This document shows positions 8,244 to 17,789 of a stretch of 64,000 nucleotides of DNA, piece after piece; the first letter of the stretch is position 1; every line of letters begins with the position of its first letter. This DNA is from Ureibacillus massiliensis 4400831 = CIP 108448 = CCUG 49529 (GTDB lineage Bacteria; Bacillota; Bacilli; Bacillales_A; Planococcaceae). Under the pieces are notes generated by a model that ran no database searches, was not told the DNA's origin, and worked only from the letters and a program-made list of their open reading frames with translations. Made by a program: the position numbers and the translations under genes. The DNA is taken from the NCBI RefSeq assembly GCF_000772965.1, contig NZ_JPVQ01000018.1:1-64000 (forward strand), read 5' to 3'.

Positions 8244-9183
8244 TACATTTTTTTGTATATAATGTTCTTGGATATGTAATTAGCTTTTTCTCATATAAGC
8301 TTTGGGCAATTTTCAACGTTTCTGATGAGGTAAAACCATAAAATTTATTTGCTTCTTTTTGTAATTCCAATAATGAATGAAGCGGTGGAGCATAAAATGA
8401 TTTTCGCTCCGTTTTTATATCCAATACTTTTGCTTCAGATAATATCATTGATTGAATCTGTTCAGCCAATTCTATCGTCGGGATTTTGTTTTCCTTGGTT
8501 TTTGGATGAAACCAAAGCGCTTTAAAGCCATCAAGCTCGATTTCAATTTGAAAGTATGGAACCGGCTTAAATTGCTGTATTTCTAGCTCCCTTTTTACTA
8601 CAATCGCTAAGGTCGGGGTCATCACACGACCAACTTTTATAATCCTACCTGACTTTACTGTTGCTGCTCTCGTTAAATTTAATCCAATTAGCCAATCAAA
8701 AACCGCTCGATACATAGCTGCATTTCGTAAGTTTTTAATTAAAAGATTGTTTTCGTCAATTAAATTGTTAAAGGCATCTCTTATGGCACGATCTGTTGTT
8801 TGTGAAGTCCAAAAACGTTTAACAGGTAACCTGCAGCCTACTTTTTTATAGAAGGAATAAAATATGTTTTCTCCTTCCATCCCAGCATCACACGCATTAA
8901 TTATAAAATCGTATTGGTTCGTCTTTAACATTTGTTCAATATCTTTATACACTTTGTAAGCTGATCTTTTAATTCGAAATTCGTATTTATCCGGAATCAT
9001 CGGTAATAGCTGAAGATCCCATTTTTTCCACTTAGGATTGTACTCATGGGGTTCTTTTAATTCCACAACATGTCCAACAAATGATGCAAAATCAACTTTA
9101 AAAGGTAGCTGCATCGTTTTATAAACTTTTTGTATATCACGCATAAGAGATGGCTTCTCTGCGATTAATAATGCTTTTTTCAT
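8227..9183 (-). pseudogene. topB: 3'-truncated DNA topoisomerase III
   Basis: This is the N-terminal 318 residues of a second topoisomerase III, which would normally be about 700 residues. It keeps the Toprim start AEKPSLM and an acidic motif in the form CDAGMEGE, where the usual arginine is methionine. It reaches the active-site tyrosine in LITYPRTL (about Y304). Fourteen residues later the frame ends in DNA unrelated to the family, so the rest of the gate domain and any zinc fingers are missing. It is only distantly similar to the complete topB at 5791, so it is a separate acquisition and not a recent duplicate. The start has a good ribosome binding site (AAGGAGGGAATGGCTT then ATG). Confidence 0.8.
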
Positions 9184-9414
9184 AAGCCATTCCCTCCTTC
9201 TACTACACTAGTATATATTTAAGAGCATACAAATGTAAAAATCTCAAAAATAATAAATGATAGAATTTATATAGAAGAAAATTCATTTTTCAATATGTTA
9301 ATATTTCTAATATCGACGTTAATCTTTACTAAAAACAGGATATTTTCAACAATTTCTAGCAAAATACAACATATGTTGATATAATAAATTTACTAGTTTT
9401 TGGGGGTGAATGTG

Positions 9415-9813
9415 ATGCAAAATGTATCAAAAAGAACTATATTATGGATAGTTCCAATTATAATTATCGTAATATTCTGGTATTTTTACGGACCAAAAGA
9501 TGAGATTACAGATAATGAATACATATCTTATATTAAAGAAATAAAATATAACGAAACTGAAGAAACGTTAGCGTCCGCCTTTGAAAATTATTGTGAAGAA
9601 GGAAAATGGGTGTATTTCCAAACACAGAAAAATCAACATGTCGTTGAATTTAAAGGAAGCTGTCCACAAGATAATTCTTCAAAAGAAGTAAACCTTCAAT
9701 TTATTGTAGAAAATGAACAATCTGGATTTCAAGTGGGCGTATTATTAATGGATAGTGAACAACAATCTGAAGAGCAGCGAGATACTTTTTTAAATAATGT
9801 AATCACTAATTAA
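9415..9813 (+). CDS. Small membrane-anchored protein of unknown function
   Basis: I do not recognise this 132-residue protein. A basic start (KRTILW) leads into one strong hydrophobic segment (about residues 8-23), followed by an acidic outer domain with two cysteines (NYCEEGKW and KGSCPQD) that could form a disulfide. It would be anchored in the membrane with the C-terminal domain outside. GGGGGTG lies 6 bases before the ATG at 9415, which decides the start over an in-frame TTG at 9400. It is a single gene with its own terminator. Confidence 0.7.
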   Translation: MQNVSKRTILWIVPIIIIVIFWYFYGPKDEITDNEYISYIKEIKYNETEETLASAFENYCEEGKWVYFQTQKNQHVVEFKGSCPQDNSSKEVNLQFIVENEQSGFQVGVLLMDSEQQSEEQRDTFLNNVITN

Positions 9814-9840
9814 TCGTTAAAAAATCGTTAAAAAATTAAT

Positions 9841-9883
9841 GCAAGCCTTTTTGAAAAACTTATCAAAATGGCTTGCTTTTTTA
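9841..9883 (+). terminator. Rho-independent terminator
   Basis: GCAAGCC (9841-9847) pairs with GGCTTGC (9870-9876) and is followed by a run of T. It ends the small membrane protein gene. Confidence 0.75.
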
Positions 9884-9953
9884 TTTCTAATTTATTTAAT
9901 ACAAAATAAAAAATGTTTTTCACATAAATCGAGAAACAAGGACATTTATAAAA

Positions 9954-11540
9954 CTAATTAGATAAAAGCTCCTTATGCCAAATTGTTGTCTGATTTCTTC
10001 CATTGGATTTAGATACATATAGAGCTTTATCAGCAAATAAAAACAGGTCATCTAACGACTCTGTATGTTCAGGGAATTCAGAAATTCCTAGTGAAATAGT
10101 AATCGTTTTTCCTACTGGGCTTATACTACTAGCTACTTTAGTTCGAATCTTTTCGGTAATTATATAGGCTTCTTCGGAATTAGTATCTGGGAGCAATAGA
10201 ACGAATTCCTCTCCCCCAAAACGAAAGAAAGCATCTTTTTCTTTCACTATTGTTTGAATGGTTTTAACTAAATACTTTATCACTTCATCACCCATTTGAT
10301 GTCCATAGGTATCGTTAACTGATTTAAAATGATCAATATCTAGTGCAACTAAGGAGAATAAATTTTTTTTAGTTGCTAACCGCATCATAACTTCATTTAA
10401 TTTTCTTCTATTCGGTAAATTTGTAAGTGAATCCGTCATAGCCTCTTCTACAAGCTTGTTGTTATTTTTTTCAACCGCATTTATGGCAATTATAAGACTC
10501 TTTGTTAAAAGATCTGCTTCCCGATTCCAATGTGATTGAAATTTTGGCGTTTTAATTTCATTATCAGAACCAAATTGATTAACAAAATCCGCTAAATGGA
10601 TAAATGGTTTAGCAAGCCCTCTAGCTAAACCTATCGAAACAATAAGTAATATTAAAAAAGGAATCAATATTGTCAATAATAGATTTTGAATGTGTTTTTT
10701 TAAAAGCCCATCTACATAGGCTACAGGTGTCTGTTGCACTACTCCCCAACCTATTTCAGGAATAGAATTATAGGCCGCAAACATTTGCACACCAACCGTA
10801 TTGGTCACACGTTGCATTCCACTTTCACCCTGCACAAGCTTCGAAATGATGGGATTGTCCTCAACTGTCTCACCGATACGTTTTGTATCTGGATGAAATA
10901 ATAATACACCATTCTGTCCTACTACATAGTAATAGGAACCATTTTGATCAACTATATCGTTGCCCAGAATTTCATTCAATACATTTTGTTCATGTAAATA
11001 AATCGACCCACCGATGATCCCCCGATAGTTTCCATTATTATCATAAAAAGGTTCACTCATTAAAACAAGCATACGTCCAGTCGGTGCCTTATAAGGAGAA
11101 GTTAACATTGGCTTTTTCGAATTAACTACCTCCTTTGTAACCCCTGTAATATAATCCCCTTTAATGCCAACAGTAGCAGGTGCTATATTACGAACTAAAC
11201 CCGTTTCATCTATCCATGCTAACGAATTGAAGTATCGACTATTACTTCTTAAAAGTTCAAGATGCTCTTGAATTTCTTCATCCTTCATGTCTGGATGGTC
11301 CTGAAGAAATTCAGTAGTTTCTTGTATGCTTATTCTCATCGATTTAAACAAAGAATTCACTGAATCCCCTATTTTATCGGACTTCGAATAATTAAGGAAT
11401 AGGTATGTATCTGTCAAAGATCTCTTCTCTGATTGATAGGATGCGAACAATAAAATTACAGTAGTTAATAGAACGGATGTAATAATAAGAGTTATAAACA
11501 AAGTAGTAAGTTTTAATTTTCTTTTAAATAGTTTTTTCAT
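9954..11540 (-). CDS. Membrane diguanylate cyclase (Cache-HAMP-GGDEF)
   Basis: A sensor enzyme of 528 residues that would make cyclic di-GMP from two GTP. A first membrane helix (about residues 12-32) is followed by an extracellular double-Cache-type sensor region (about 40-270), a second membrane helix (about 285-308), a HAMP-like linker and a GGDEF domain (about 365-525) with the active-site loop RFGGEEF. The inhibitory-site position that is usually R-x-x-D reads KEKD, so classical product inhibition may be weak. It is a single gene. The sensed ligand is unknown. The next c-di-GMP gene in the window is at 47272. Confidence 0.88.
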   Translation of the reverse strand: MKKLFKRKLKLTTLFITLIITSVLLTTVILLFASYQSEKRSLTDTYLFLNYSKSDKIGDSVNSLFKSMRISIQETTEFLQDHPDMKDEEIQEHLELLRSNSRYFNSLAWIDETGLVRNIAPATVGIKGDYITGVTKEVVNSKKPMLTSPYKAPTGRMLVLMSEPFYDNNGNYRGIIGGSIYLHEQNVLNEILGNDIVDQNGSYYYVVGQNGVLLFHPDTKRIGETVEDNPIISKLVQGESGMQRVTNTVGVQMFAAYNSIPEIGWGVVQQTPVAYVDGLLKKHIQNLLLTILIPFLILLIVSIGLARGLAKPFIHLADFVNQFGSDNEIKTPKFQSHWNREADLLTKSLIIAINAVEKNNNKLVEEAMTDSLTNLPNRRKLNEVMMRLATKKNLFSLVALDIDHFKSVNDTYGHQMGDEVIKYLVKTIQTIVKEKDAFFRFGGEEFVLLLPDTNSEEAYIITEKIRTKVASSISPVGKTITISLGISEFPEHTESLDDLFLFADKALYVSKSNGRNQTTIWHKELLSN

Positions 11541-11880
11541 AACAAGTATTCATCCTAATAAATTAAAAAGTTTTATTATTTTCGAATAACTAATTTAGTC
11601 TAACACACAAAATTATTAGAATCTATTTAAATAAAACCACTAATATTCATAGTACAAATCATTACCAGTATGCTCCAACTTATATAAATTAAAATCACTG
11701 TCTTTTTTAATTCTGAAGAGATAATTTTTAATTTTATTTATTTCAGACTTGATATATCCACCTTTTACAAACCTGAAAATCAACGATAAAATGAAATATA
11801 GTCTTAATTTTTAGACATATTTTATTCAATAAAAACAATTATACTAATGTATTTTACATAATTCGAAAGAGGCGTAATTC
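11541..11880. other. Intergenic region, no gene seen
   Basis: This 340-base AT-rich gap separates the divergent cyclase and EamA genes. Apart from a possible -10 (TATACT near 11840) before the EamA gene I see no conserved element, RNA fold or open frame with a ribosome binding site. Confidence 0.5.
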
Positions 11881-12783
11881 ATGAATGTATCTTCTATGAT
11901 TAAATTAACGATTTCCATGGCCATTTTTGGTTCTGTTGGTTTCTTTTCTACTAATAGTGGTATACCAGCTCTTGAACTAGTTTTTGTACGATGTATTTTT
12001 GCTACTTTATTTTTAGGTGGACTATGGTATTTAACCGGTGGACATAAAACAGAAAAATGGAATAAAAAAGAAGTTTGGCAAACCTTATTATGCGGAGTAT
12101 TTCTTGTATTAAATTGGGTATTTTTATTTAAAGCATTTGAGGAAATGTCTATTTCCATTGCCATATCTATTTATAATTTAGCCCCTATCTTTGTATTAAT
12201 TTTAGGAACTGTATTATTAAGAGAAAAAATGACAGTGAGTGGTGTTCTTGCGACAGTCATCTGTTTTATCGGTAGTATTTTAATTGTTGGGATTGAAAAT
12301 TTTCATTCTATCGATCAATTCATTACTTCTGGCTTTGTATGGGCTTTGCTATCTGCCGTATGTTATGCATTAACGATGTTCACAAGTAAAACACTTAATA
12401 ACTTATCTCCCTATGCAACAACCTTTTTACAGACGATTGTTGGAATTATAATGTTACTTCCATTTTGTCAGTTTGATGTATTCAATGGTTTAACTACAAC
12501 AAATTGGCTTTATATTTTAGGAACAGGAATAATTCATACAGGCTTTGTTTATTATTTATTTTTTGATAGTATTAGAAATCTTTCTACAATCATTGTTTCA
12601 GTTCTTGTTTTTGTAGATCCAGTAGTTGCAATTTTATTAGATACATTGATTTTGAGCTTTAGACCAACCCTTTTCCAATCATTAGGTATCATCCTTATAT
12701 TCGGTGGAATTCTTTTCACTATCTTTAAGCCGAAAAAAGGTGTTGCCCTTCCAATAGAAAATAAAGAAGAAATCGTCTCATAA
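11881..12783 (+). CDS. EamA/DMT-family transporter
   Basis: A 300-residue integral membrane protein with about ten hydrophobic segments arranged as two EamA repeats (about 1-140 and 150-285), typical of drug/metabolite transporters that export amino acids, metabolites or toxic compounds. The end is polar (PKKGVALPIENKEE). A ribosome binding site (GAAAGAGG) precedes the ATG. It is convergent with the CvfC gene and shares a bidirectional terminator with it. The substrate cannot be read from the sequence. Confidence 0.85.
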   Translation: MNVSSMIKLTISMAIFGSVGFFSTNSGIPALELVFVRCIFATLFLGGLWYLTGGHKTEKWNKKEVWQTLLCGVFLVLNWVFLFKAFEEMSISIAISIYNLAPIFVLILGTVLLREKMTVSGVLATVICFIGSILIVGIENFHSIDQFITSGFVWALLSAVCYALTMFTSKTLNNLSPYATTFLQTIVGIIMLLPFCQFDVFNGLTTTNWLYILGTGIIHTGFVYYLFFDSIRNLSTIIVSVLVFVDPVVAILLDTLILSFRPTLFQSLGIILIFGGILFTIFKPKKGVALPIENKEEIVS

Positions 12784-12787
12784 AAAT

Positions 12788-12819
12788 AAACCAGCGAAAT
12801 CAATTATTTTCGCTGGTTT
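12788..12819. terminator. Bidirectional terminator
   Basis: AAACCAGCGAAA pairs with TTTTCGCTGGTTT around a short loop, with T or A runs on both sides, between two convergent genes. Confidence 0.8.
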
Positions 12820-12825
12820 CTTACT

Positions 12826-13938
12826 TTATCTATCCGTCATTTGCTTCCAAACAGAGCCTTTTGCTTCTTCACCTTGTTCAATACGTGCAATCGCCATTTT
12901 AACTTGAAGCTTTACTTCAAATTCTGGATCATTTTCGGCCTCATGCAATGCTTCTAAGCATTTTTCTGTACCTGTTTCATATAAATACATTGCCGCGCGC
13001 CAACGAACAAGTTTATTTTTATCCTTAAGAGCGTCAATCATAGCTGGCTCAAATTCGACAAGTCCTAAATCACTCATACAGTCTCCTGCTGTTCTTCTTA
13101 CAGCAGCACTTTTATCTTTTAAAGCTCGAGAAAGAGCGGGAACAACGGCAACATCCTCAATCATACCTAAATATACGGTAGCTAAACGGCGGATTGACAT
13201 TTGATCGTCCTCTAAAGCTTTTTCAAGAAGAGGTAAATCTTCAACCTCTGGATCTGGTATTTGATCTAGCATTTGATAGCGTTTTTGCCAATCAGCTTCA
13301 TTTTCAAATTGTTCAAGTGTGACTTTCTTACGCTCCACGGCTACTGTATTTTTTGAATTTGCTGCTTCTACTAATTTTTGTACCCGTTCAGAAGGATATG
13401 TTGCATCGATTTCCTTTAACACATTTTGTGCAATATCCTCTTTTTCACCATAGCGTACACCAAAGTCAACCCACTTGCGTTCTAATAAATAATTATCATC
13501 CATTTTATCGATTTCAACGGATTGGAACGCTTGTGCAAAACGTTCACCTGTTGAAATTCGATGCTCAGATGAAGAATCGAACACTTTAATTTGAAGTGGT
13601 ATTCCTCTAAACATTTGAACATGAACAAACACTTCGCCATAGTGTTCTACCGCTTGTTCAGATTGTTCTACCTTGTCACTTTTTTCTCCTAGCGCATTAC
13701 GAATACTTGATAAAATTGTTTCCCAATTATACTTTGCATTTCGTTCTACGGCTAAGAAATCTGCTACATGATAAACGCCCTTTACACCTTCAACCTTTAA
13801 TATTGCCTGTACTTCTGAAGGAGCGTCTGCGACATTTTCTTTCGTATAATTATAGCTTTTTCCAAAAGGTAGCTCCTCATCAATGACAACCTTCATAGAG
13901 TTAGGACTTGGGGTTGGTTCAATTGTTACGATTTTCAT
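12826..13938 (-). CDS. ypgR: CvfC/YpgR-family protein (Nfu N-domain plus HEAT repeats)
   Basis: A 370-residue protein of the 'conserved virulence factor C' type. Residues 1-85 resemble the N-terminal domain of Nfu iron-sulfur scaffold proteins (TPSPNSMKVVID, VKGVYHVADFLAVER). Residues about 215-355 are HEAT/PBS-type alpha repeats (IRRLATVYLG, VRRTAGDCMSD, VRWRAAMYLYETG, VKLQVKMAIA). In Staphylococcus aureus the homologue affects virulence gene expression. In Bacillus the function is unclear. It has no CxxC cluster-binding domain, so it is not itself an Nfu scaffold. It lies just downstream of the ABC-F gene (11-base gap) and may be co-transcribed with it. Confidence 0.8.
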   Translation of the reverse strand: MKIVTIEPTPSPNSMKVVIDEELPFGKSYNYTKENVADAPSEVQAILKVEGVKGVYHVADFLAVERNAKYNWETILSSIRNALGEKSDKVEQSEQAVEHYGEVFVHVQMFRGIPLQIKVFDSSSEHRISTGERFAQAFQSVEIDKMDDNYLLERKWVDFGVRYGEKEDIAQNVLKEIDATYPSERVQKLVEAANSKNTVAVERKKVTLEQFENEADWQKRYQMLDQIPDPEVEDLPLLEKALEDDQMSIRRLATVYLGMIEDVAVVPALSRALKDKSAAVRRTAGDCMSDLGLVEFEPAMIDALKDKNKLVRWRAAMYLYETGTEKCLEALHEAENDPEFEVKLQVKMAIARIEQGEEAKGSVWKQMTDR

Positions 13939-13949
13939 TTACATCTCTC

Positions 13950-15836
13950 CTATCCTTTTACGATTTCTTCAAGGTACGACCATCTTTCAATTAATCTTTC
14001 GTATTCTTTATTTAATTGATCCAGCTTTTCTGTTAGTTGCTGTAATTTTGTATAGTCAGAACCTGCATTTGTTATTTCTTCTTCTGTTATCATTATGTCA
14101 TTTTCTACTTGAGAAATGGAATCGCTTATTGTTTCCCATTCCTTTTGCTCTTTAAAAGACAATTTTTTCTTATCATTTTTTACTTTTTGTTGTTTTGGTT
14201 TCTCTACTTTTTCTTCTTTTATTTCAACTTTATCAAGGAGATTTTGTTTTTCTAAATAGTCACTATAAACCTCTAAGCTTTCATCTACATTGCCTTTTCC
14301 ATCTAAAATCCACAGTTTTTTAGCAATTCGGTCTAAGAAGAAACGATCGTGGGAAATAGTTAGCACTACCCCAGGGAAATGTTCTATGAAATCTTCCAAC
14401 ACTCCTAAAGTTTCAATATCTAAATCATTTGTAGGCTCATCCAATAACAATACATTCGGTTGCTCCATTAACAATTTCAGTAAATGAAGTCTTTTTCTTT
14501 CTCCACCTGATAATTTTCCAATCGGCGTTCCGTGTGTATGTAATGGAAATAGAAATCGCTCTAACATTTGAGCTGCTGAATATCGAGTTCCTTCTGCATC
14601 CGTAATATCGTTGGATGCTTCACGAATATATTCTATCATTCTTTGATTTTCATTCATTACAGGTAGCACTTGTTTAAAATGTGCTCTTTTTACTGTTGCG
14701 CCAACAATAACTTCACCAAAATCCGGTTGAAGTTCACCTGCAAGGATATTCAGTAAAGTCGATTTACCATAACCGTTTGCACCAATAATGCCAATACGAT
14801 CACCTTGCTGAAGTAAAAAGTTAAAATCCTTTATAATAACACGTTCACCATAAGCTTTAGTAAGTTTTTCACCTTCTAATACTTTCTTTCCTAATCGAGT
14901 AGTTGCAAGAGACATTTCTAAATTAGCCTCATTAGTTCCACGTTCAATTTTCGTATCAAGCTCTTCAAAACGTTGAATTCTTGCTTTTTGCTTTGTTGTA
15001 CGTGCTTTAGCACCACGGCGAATCCATTTTAACTCTGAACGGTATCGGTTTCGTAATTTATCTTGTGTAGCCGCATTCATTTCTTCACGAATTGCCCGTG
15101 CTTCTAGATAATCGGCGTAATTCCCTACATGGCGATACAATGTTTGATCAGCAAGCTCATATATATGCGTTGATACTTCATCTAAAAAGTATCGATCATG
15201 GGTAATGAAAATGACCGCACCTTGCAAGCGAGTAACCATTTCCTGCAACCATTCTGTTGATTGGACATCAAGATGGTTTGTAGGCTCATCCAACAAATAT
15301 AAATCAGCTGGCTCGATTAATACTTTTGCTAATGCAACACGTTTTTGCTGACCACCCGATAAATTCGAAACGATTTCATCATACATATCGATCCCAAGCT
15401 TGGTTAAAGACGACTTTGCAAGGGCATTAATGTCCCAAGCCTTTTCCATATCCATTTGTTGCTGTAATCGAAAAAGCTTATTTTGCAAATCTACCGAATT
15501 AGGGTTATTTGATAATTGGACAACCGTATCCTCATATTCGCGATTTAATTTCAATATTGGTGAATCACCCGAGAAAACAGCCTGTAAAACCGTTACTCCT
15601 TCTATGAAAGTTGGTTCTTGTGGCAAATATGCTACACGGTATTTATTTGGATGGTCCATGTTAATGACATCAGCATCTTGAACTCCAGCTAATATAGAGA
15701 GTAATGTTGACTTACCTGTCCCATTAATACCAATAAGGCCTGCCCGTTCTCCCTCGTAAATCGTAAATTCTATGTTTTCAAAGAGCGTTTTATCGCCTAC
15801 TGTTTTCGTTAAATTCGAAACAATTAAATGACTCAT
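13950..15836 (-). CDS. ABC-F ATPase (Uup/YfmR type)
   Basis: A soluble protein of 628 residues with two ABC domains and no membrane segments. Walker A loops are GINGTGKST and GANGYGKST, signatures are LSGGQQKR and LSGGERKR, and Walker B regions are LYLLDEPTNHLD and VLLLDEPTNDLD. An interdomain linker and a charged C-terminal coiled coil (about 555-625) match Uup/YfmR proteins, which bind ribosomes and relieve stalled or misfolded states. The length equals that of YfmR. It overlaps the HD hydrolase gene upstream by four bases (ATGA), so the two are translationally coupled. Confidence 0.88.
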   Translation of the reverse strand: MSHLIVSNLTKTVGDKTLFENIEFTIYEGERAGLIGINGTGKSTLLSILAGVQDADVINMDHPNKYRVAYLPQEPTFIEGVTVLQAVFSGDSPILKLNREYEDTVVQLSNNPNSVDLQNKLFRLQQQMDMEKAWDINALAKSSLTKLGIDMYDEIVSNLSGGQQKRVALAKVLIEPADLYLLDEPTNHLDVQSTEWLQEMVTRLQGAVIFITHDRYFLDEVSTHIYELADQTLYRHVGNYADYLEARAIREEMNAATQDKLRNRYRSELKWIRRGAKARTTKQKARIQRFEELDTKIERGTNEANLEMSLATTRLGKKVLEGEKLTKAYGERVIIKDFNFLLQQGDRIGIIGANGYGKSTLLNILAGELQPDFGEVIVGATVKRAHFKQVLPVMNENQRMIEYIREASNDITDAEGTRYSAAQMLERFLFPLHTHGTPIGKLSGGERKRLHLLKLLMEQPNVLLLDEPTNDLDIETLGVLEDFIEHFPGVVLTISHDRFFLDRIAKKLWILDGKGNVDESLEVYSDYLEKQNLLDKVEIKEEKVEKPKQQKVKNDKKKLSFKEQKEWETISDSISQVENDIMITEEEITNAGSDYTKLQQLTEKLDQLNKEYERLIERWSYLEEIVKG

Positions 15837-16462
15837 GAGATTCCTTCTCTTTCCTTTTTAAGCTGTTGTAAAAAGGATAACATAAAAGCATGTCTTTCTT
15901 CAGCCATTTGCTTTCCTTTTTCTGTTGTCATTAAATCTTTTAATAATAATAGTTTTTCATAAAAATGAGTAACTGAAGCTGTGTTTTTACTTCTGTATTC
16001 TTCCTCAGTCATTTCCATCCGCGCTTCTTCTGCATCATCATATAGTTTTCTTCCTTTAGCTCCACCATAAGCAAACGTCCGTGCAATGCCAATTGCTCCT
16101 ATGGCATCCAATCTATCCGCATCTCTAACAATTTTTGCTTCCAATGTTTTTGCAAGTTTTTCATTTCCACCGTTAAAGGACACACTTTCAATGATTTCAC
16201 GAATTTGCTGCTGCTGTTCCAAACTTAAGGGAAGCTCATCTAATAGTTGATTTTCTAAATTTTTATTATCCGTATACTTTTTATCACTTACGTCATGTAA
16301 CAGAACTGCTACTAGCACTGTTTCTCTATCAGCTGTCGGTTCACTTTCTAGAATCGCTTCAGCATTTTGTATAACACGTTCAATATGGGCAAAATCATGA
16401 CTAGCATCGTATTGATTGTATATGTTCTCTACCTTTTCTTGTAATTGTTTAATAATAACCAT
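15833..16462 (-). CDS. HD-domain hydrolase (YedJ-like)
   Basis: A 209-residue metal-dependent phosphohydrolase of the HD superfamily. The metal ligands are visible as H in DASHDFAHIERV, the HD pair in VAVLLHDVSDKKY and a distal D in IVRDADRLDAIGAIG. The substrate is unknown. Related proteins are annotated as nucleotide phosphohydrolases. It is the first gene of a tight pair with the ABC-F ATPase (four-base ATGA overlap). AAGGACAAG lies upstream of the ATG. Confidence 0.82.
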   Translation of the reverse strand: MVIIKQLQEKVENIYNQYDASHDFAHIERVIQNAEAILESEPTADRETVLVAVLLHDVSDKKYTDNKNLENQLLDELPLSLEQQQQIREIIESVSFNGGNEKLAKTLEAKIVRDADRLDAIGAIGIARTFAYGGAKGRKLYDDAEEARMEMTEEEYRSKNTASVTHFYEKLLLLKDLMTTEKGKQMAEERHAFMLSFLQQLKKEREGIS

Positions 16463-16567
16463 TATTTCTCACTTGTCCTTTCAAAAAAGAAACTTCTTTT
16501 ATTTGTATTATAGTTGGACTGGCATTAATAAACTAGTTTTAAGAGTGAAAAATGAAAGGGGATAATT

Positions 16568-16966
16568 CTGAAAAATAACGAATTTGGTGGATTTCTTATA
16601 CGTGTTGTACTAGGTGTTACCTTCCTATTACATGGACTAGCTAAATATCAGGAAGGGATTGGGGTAATTCAGGATCGATTTATTAACTACAACATTCCGT
16701 ATGCGGATTATGTTGCAATCGCTGTCATATTTTTTGAAGTCATTGGTGGTTTATTTATGGTTTTTGGTATTACAACTAGGTTTATTGCAACAGTATTTAT
16801 TTTCATTATGATTGGTGCAATCACTTATGCAAAGTTCCCATTAGGATTTTTACAGGGATATGAAGTAGATGTTTTGCTAATAACGATGTCTTTATATTTA
16901 TTGGTTGCAGGAAGTAAATTCCTTGCTCTTGATAACTTTTTTATTGAAAAAAAGAAAAAGAAATAA
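16568..16966 (+). CDS. DoxX-family membrane protein starting at CTG
   Basis: A 132-residue DoxX/YfiD-type protein with four hydrophobic segments. The motifs FLIRVVLGVTFLLHGLAK and VIGGLFMVFG are typical of the family, whose members are linked to redox or sulfur stress. No in-frame ATG, GTG or TTG lies before the conserved N-terminus. The family usually starts M-K-N-N-E. Here that position is CTG-AAA-AAT-AAC-GAA, with AAAGGGG 6 bases upstream, so CTG is the likely start. An ATG at 16552 is out of frame and gives only eight codons, so a one-base indel there is the alternative reading. Starting at an internal ATG (16757) would remove half the protein. Confidence 0.78.
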   Translation: MKNNEFGGFLIRVVLGVTFLLHGLAKYQEGIGVIQDRFINYNIPYADYVAIAVIFFEVIGGLFMVFGITTRFIATVFIFIMIGAITYAKFPLGFLQGYEVDVLLITMSLYLLVAGSKFLALDNFFIEKKKKK

Positions 16967-16991
16967 ATAAATTTACATTTTTGTTACTTAG

Positions 16992-17020
16992 GCTTGTTGA
17001 TTAGAAAATCACAAGCTTTT
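16992..17020 (+). terminator. Terminator after the DoxX gene
   Basis: GCTTGT pairs with ACAAGC, extended by GATT/AATC, and is followed by TTTTATT. Confidence 0.6.
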
Positions 17021-17094
17021 ATTATTGAAATCAATGGGGAAATGAAACAATTTCAACATACAATACGACTAATGGGAAAAGGAGATGAAGTAAA

Positions 17095-17667
17095 TTGAGA
17101 AATAAATGGTTATTTATTATCATCATTTTTATCGTTATTCTTTCGGGCTGTGGTACTAAAACGAATGGAACTGGTGTACCATCAAGTAATTACGAATACG
17201 AGAATATAGTTGAATCATCTGCAGAAAATGACGTGTTTCTATTTAAACTAACGAGCAAAAAGGCTGTATATCAAGTTGGAGAGCCTCTGGAAATAAAAGC
17301 TGAACTTACTTACAAGGGGGATGAAGAAACTATAAAAATCGCCCATGCCGCCTCCCCTATTTGGTTACTCACAACAAACTTAACTGAAGACTACCAATTC
17401 GAGGCTGCTATGAATGAACCTCTCATCATTACACCATTAATAAAAAATACACCGTATGTGGAACAATACCGTTTTTCAGGGGGAAGTTATTTTGAAGGGG
17501 CTCCTGGGAAGCCATATAGTGATGATTTAATAATGCAAATGGTTAAAGGAGAATTCCCTCCTGGTCAATATGAAATTAAAGGAAGAACAGATTTTGCTGT
17601 CGGTGAAGACATGATGGGCGATAAAATAAACCTTGAAACGTCCATTATATTTACAGTGATTGAATAA
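17095..17667 (+). CDS. Lipoprotein of unknown function
   Basis: A 190-residue protein starting at TTG, with GGAGATGAAG just upstream. The N-terminus is a lipoprotein signal peptide: RNKW, a hydrophobic stretch, then the lipobox LSGC with the cysteine at residue 19. The mature part looks all-beta (FKLTSKKAVYQVGEPLEIKAEL), a layout shared with immunoglobulin-like or BsuPI-type domains, but I cannot assign a family. It would sit on the outer face of the membrane. It is a single gene. Confidence 0.72.
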   Translation: MRNKWLFIIIIFIVILSGCGTKTNGTGVPSSNYEYENIVESSAENDVFLFKLTSKKAVYQVGEPLEIKAELTYKGDEETIKIAHAASPIWLLTTNLTEDYQFEAAMNEPLIITPLIKNTPYVEQYRFSGGSYFEGAPGKPYSDDLIMQMVKGEFPPGQYEIKGRTDFAVGEDMMGDKINLETSIIFTVIE

Positions 17668-17789
17668 TTAAGCCTGCTGATTTTCTTCCTAGATTTGTAC
17701 TTTTCTCCTCACACAAATTATTTCTATACTATATAAATTATTATATACTAGATTTATATTTTAGTAGTATTTATTCGAGGGGGATACTG

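Noticed and set aside
11844-12164. Minus-strand protein opposite the EamA gene
   Set aside because: It lies entirely over the real transporter gene and its upstream region, without a ribosome binding site or recognisable domain.
16757-16966. A 69-residue protein starting at ATG 16757
   Set aside because: It is only the second half of the DoxX protein. The conserved first half is encoded in the same frame from 16568.
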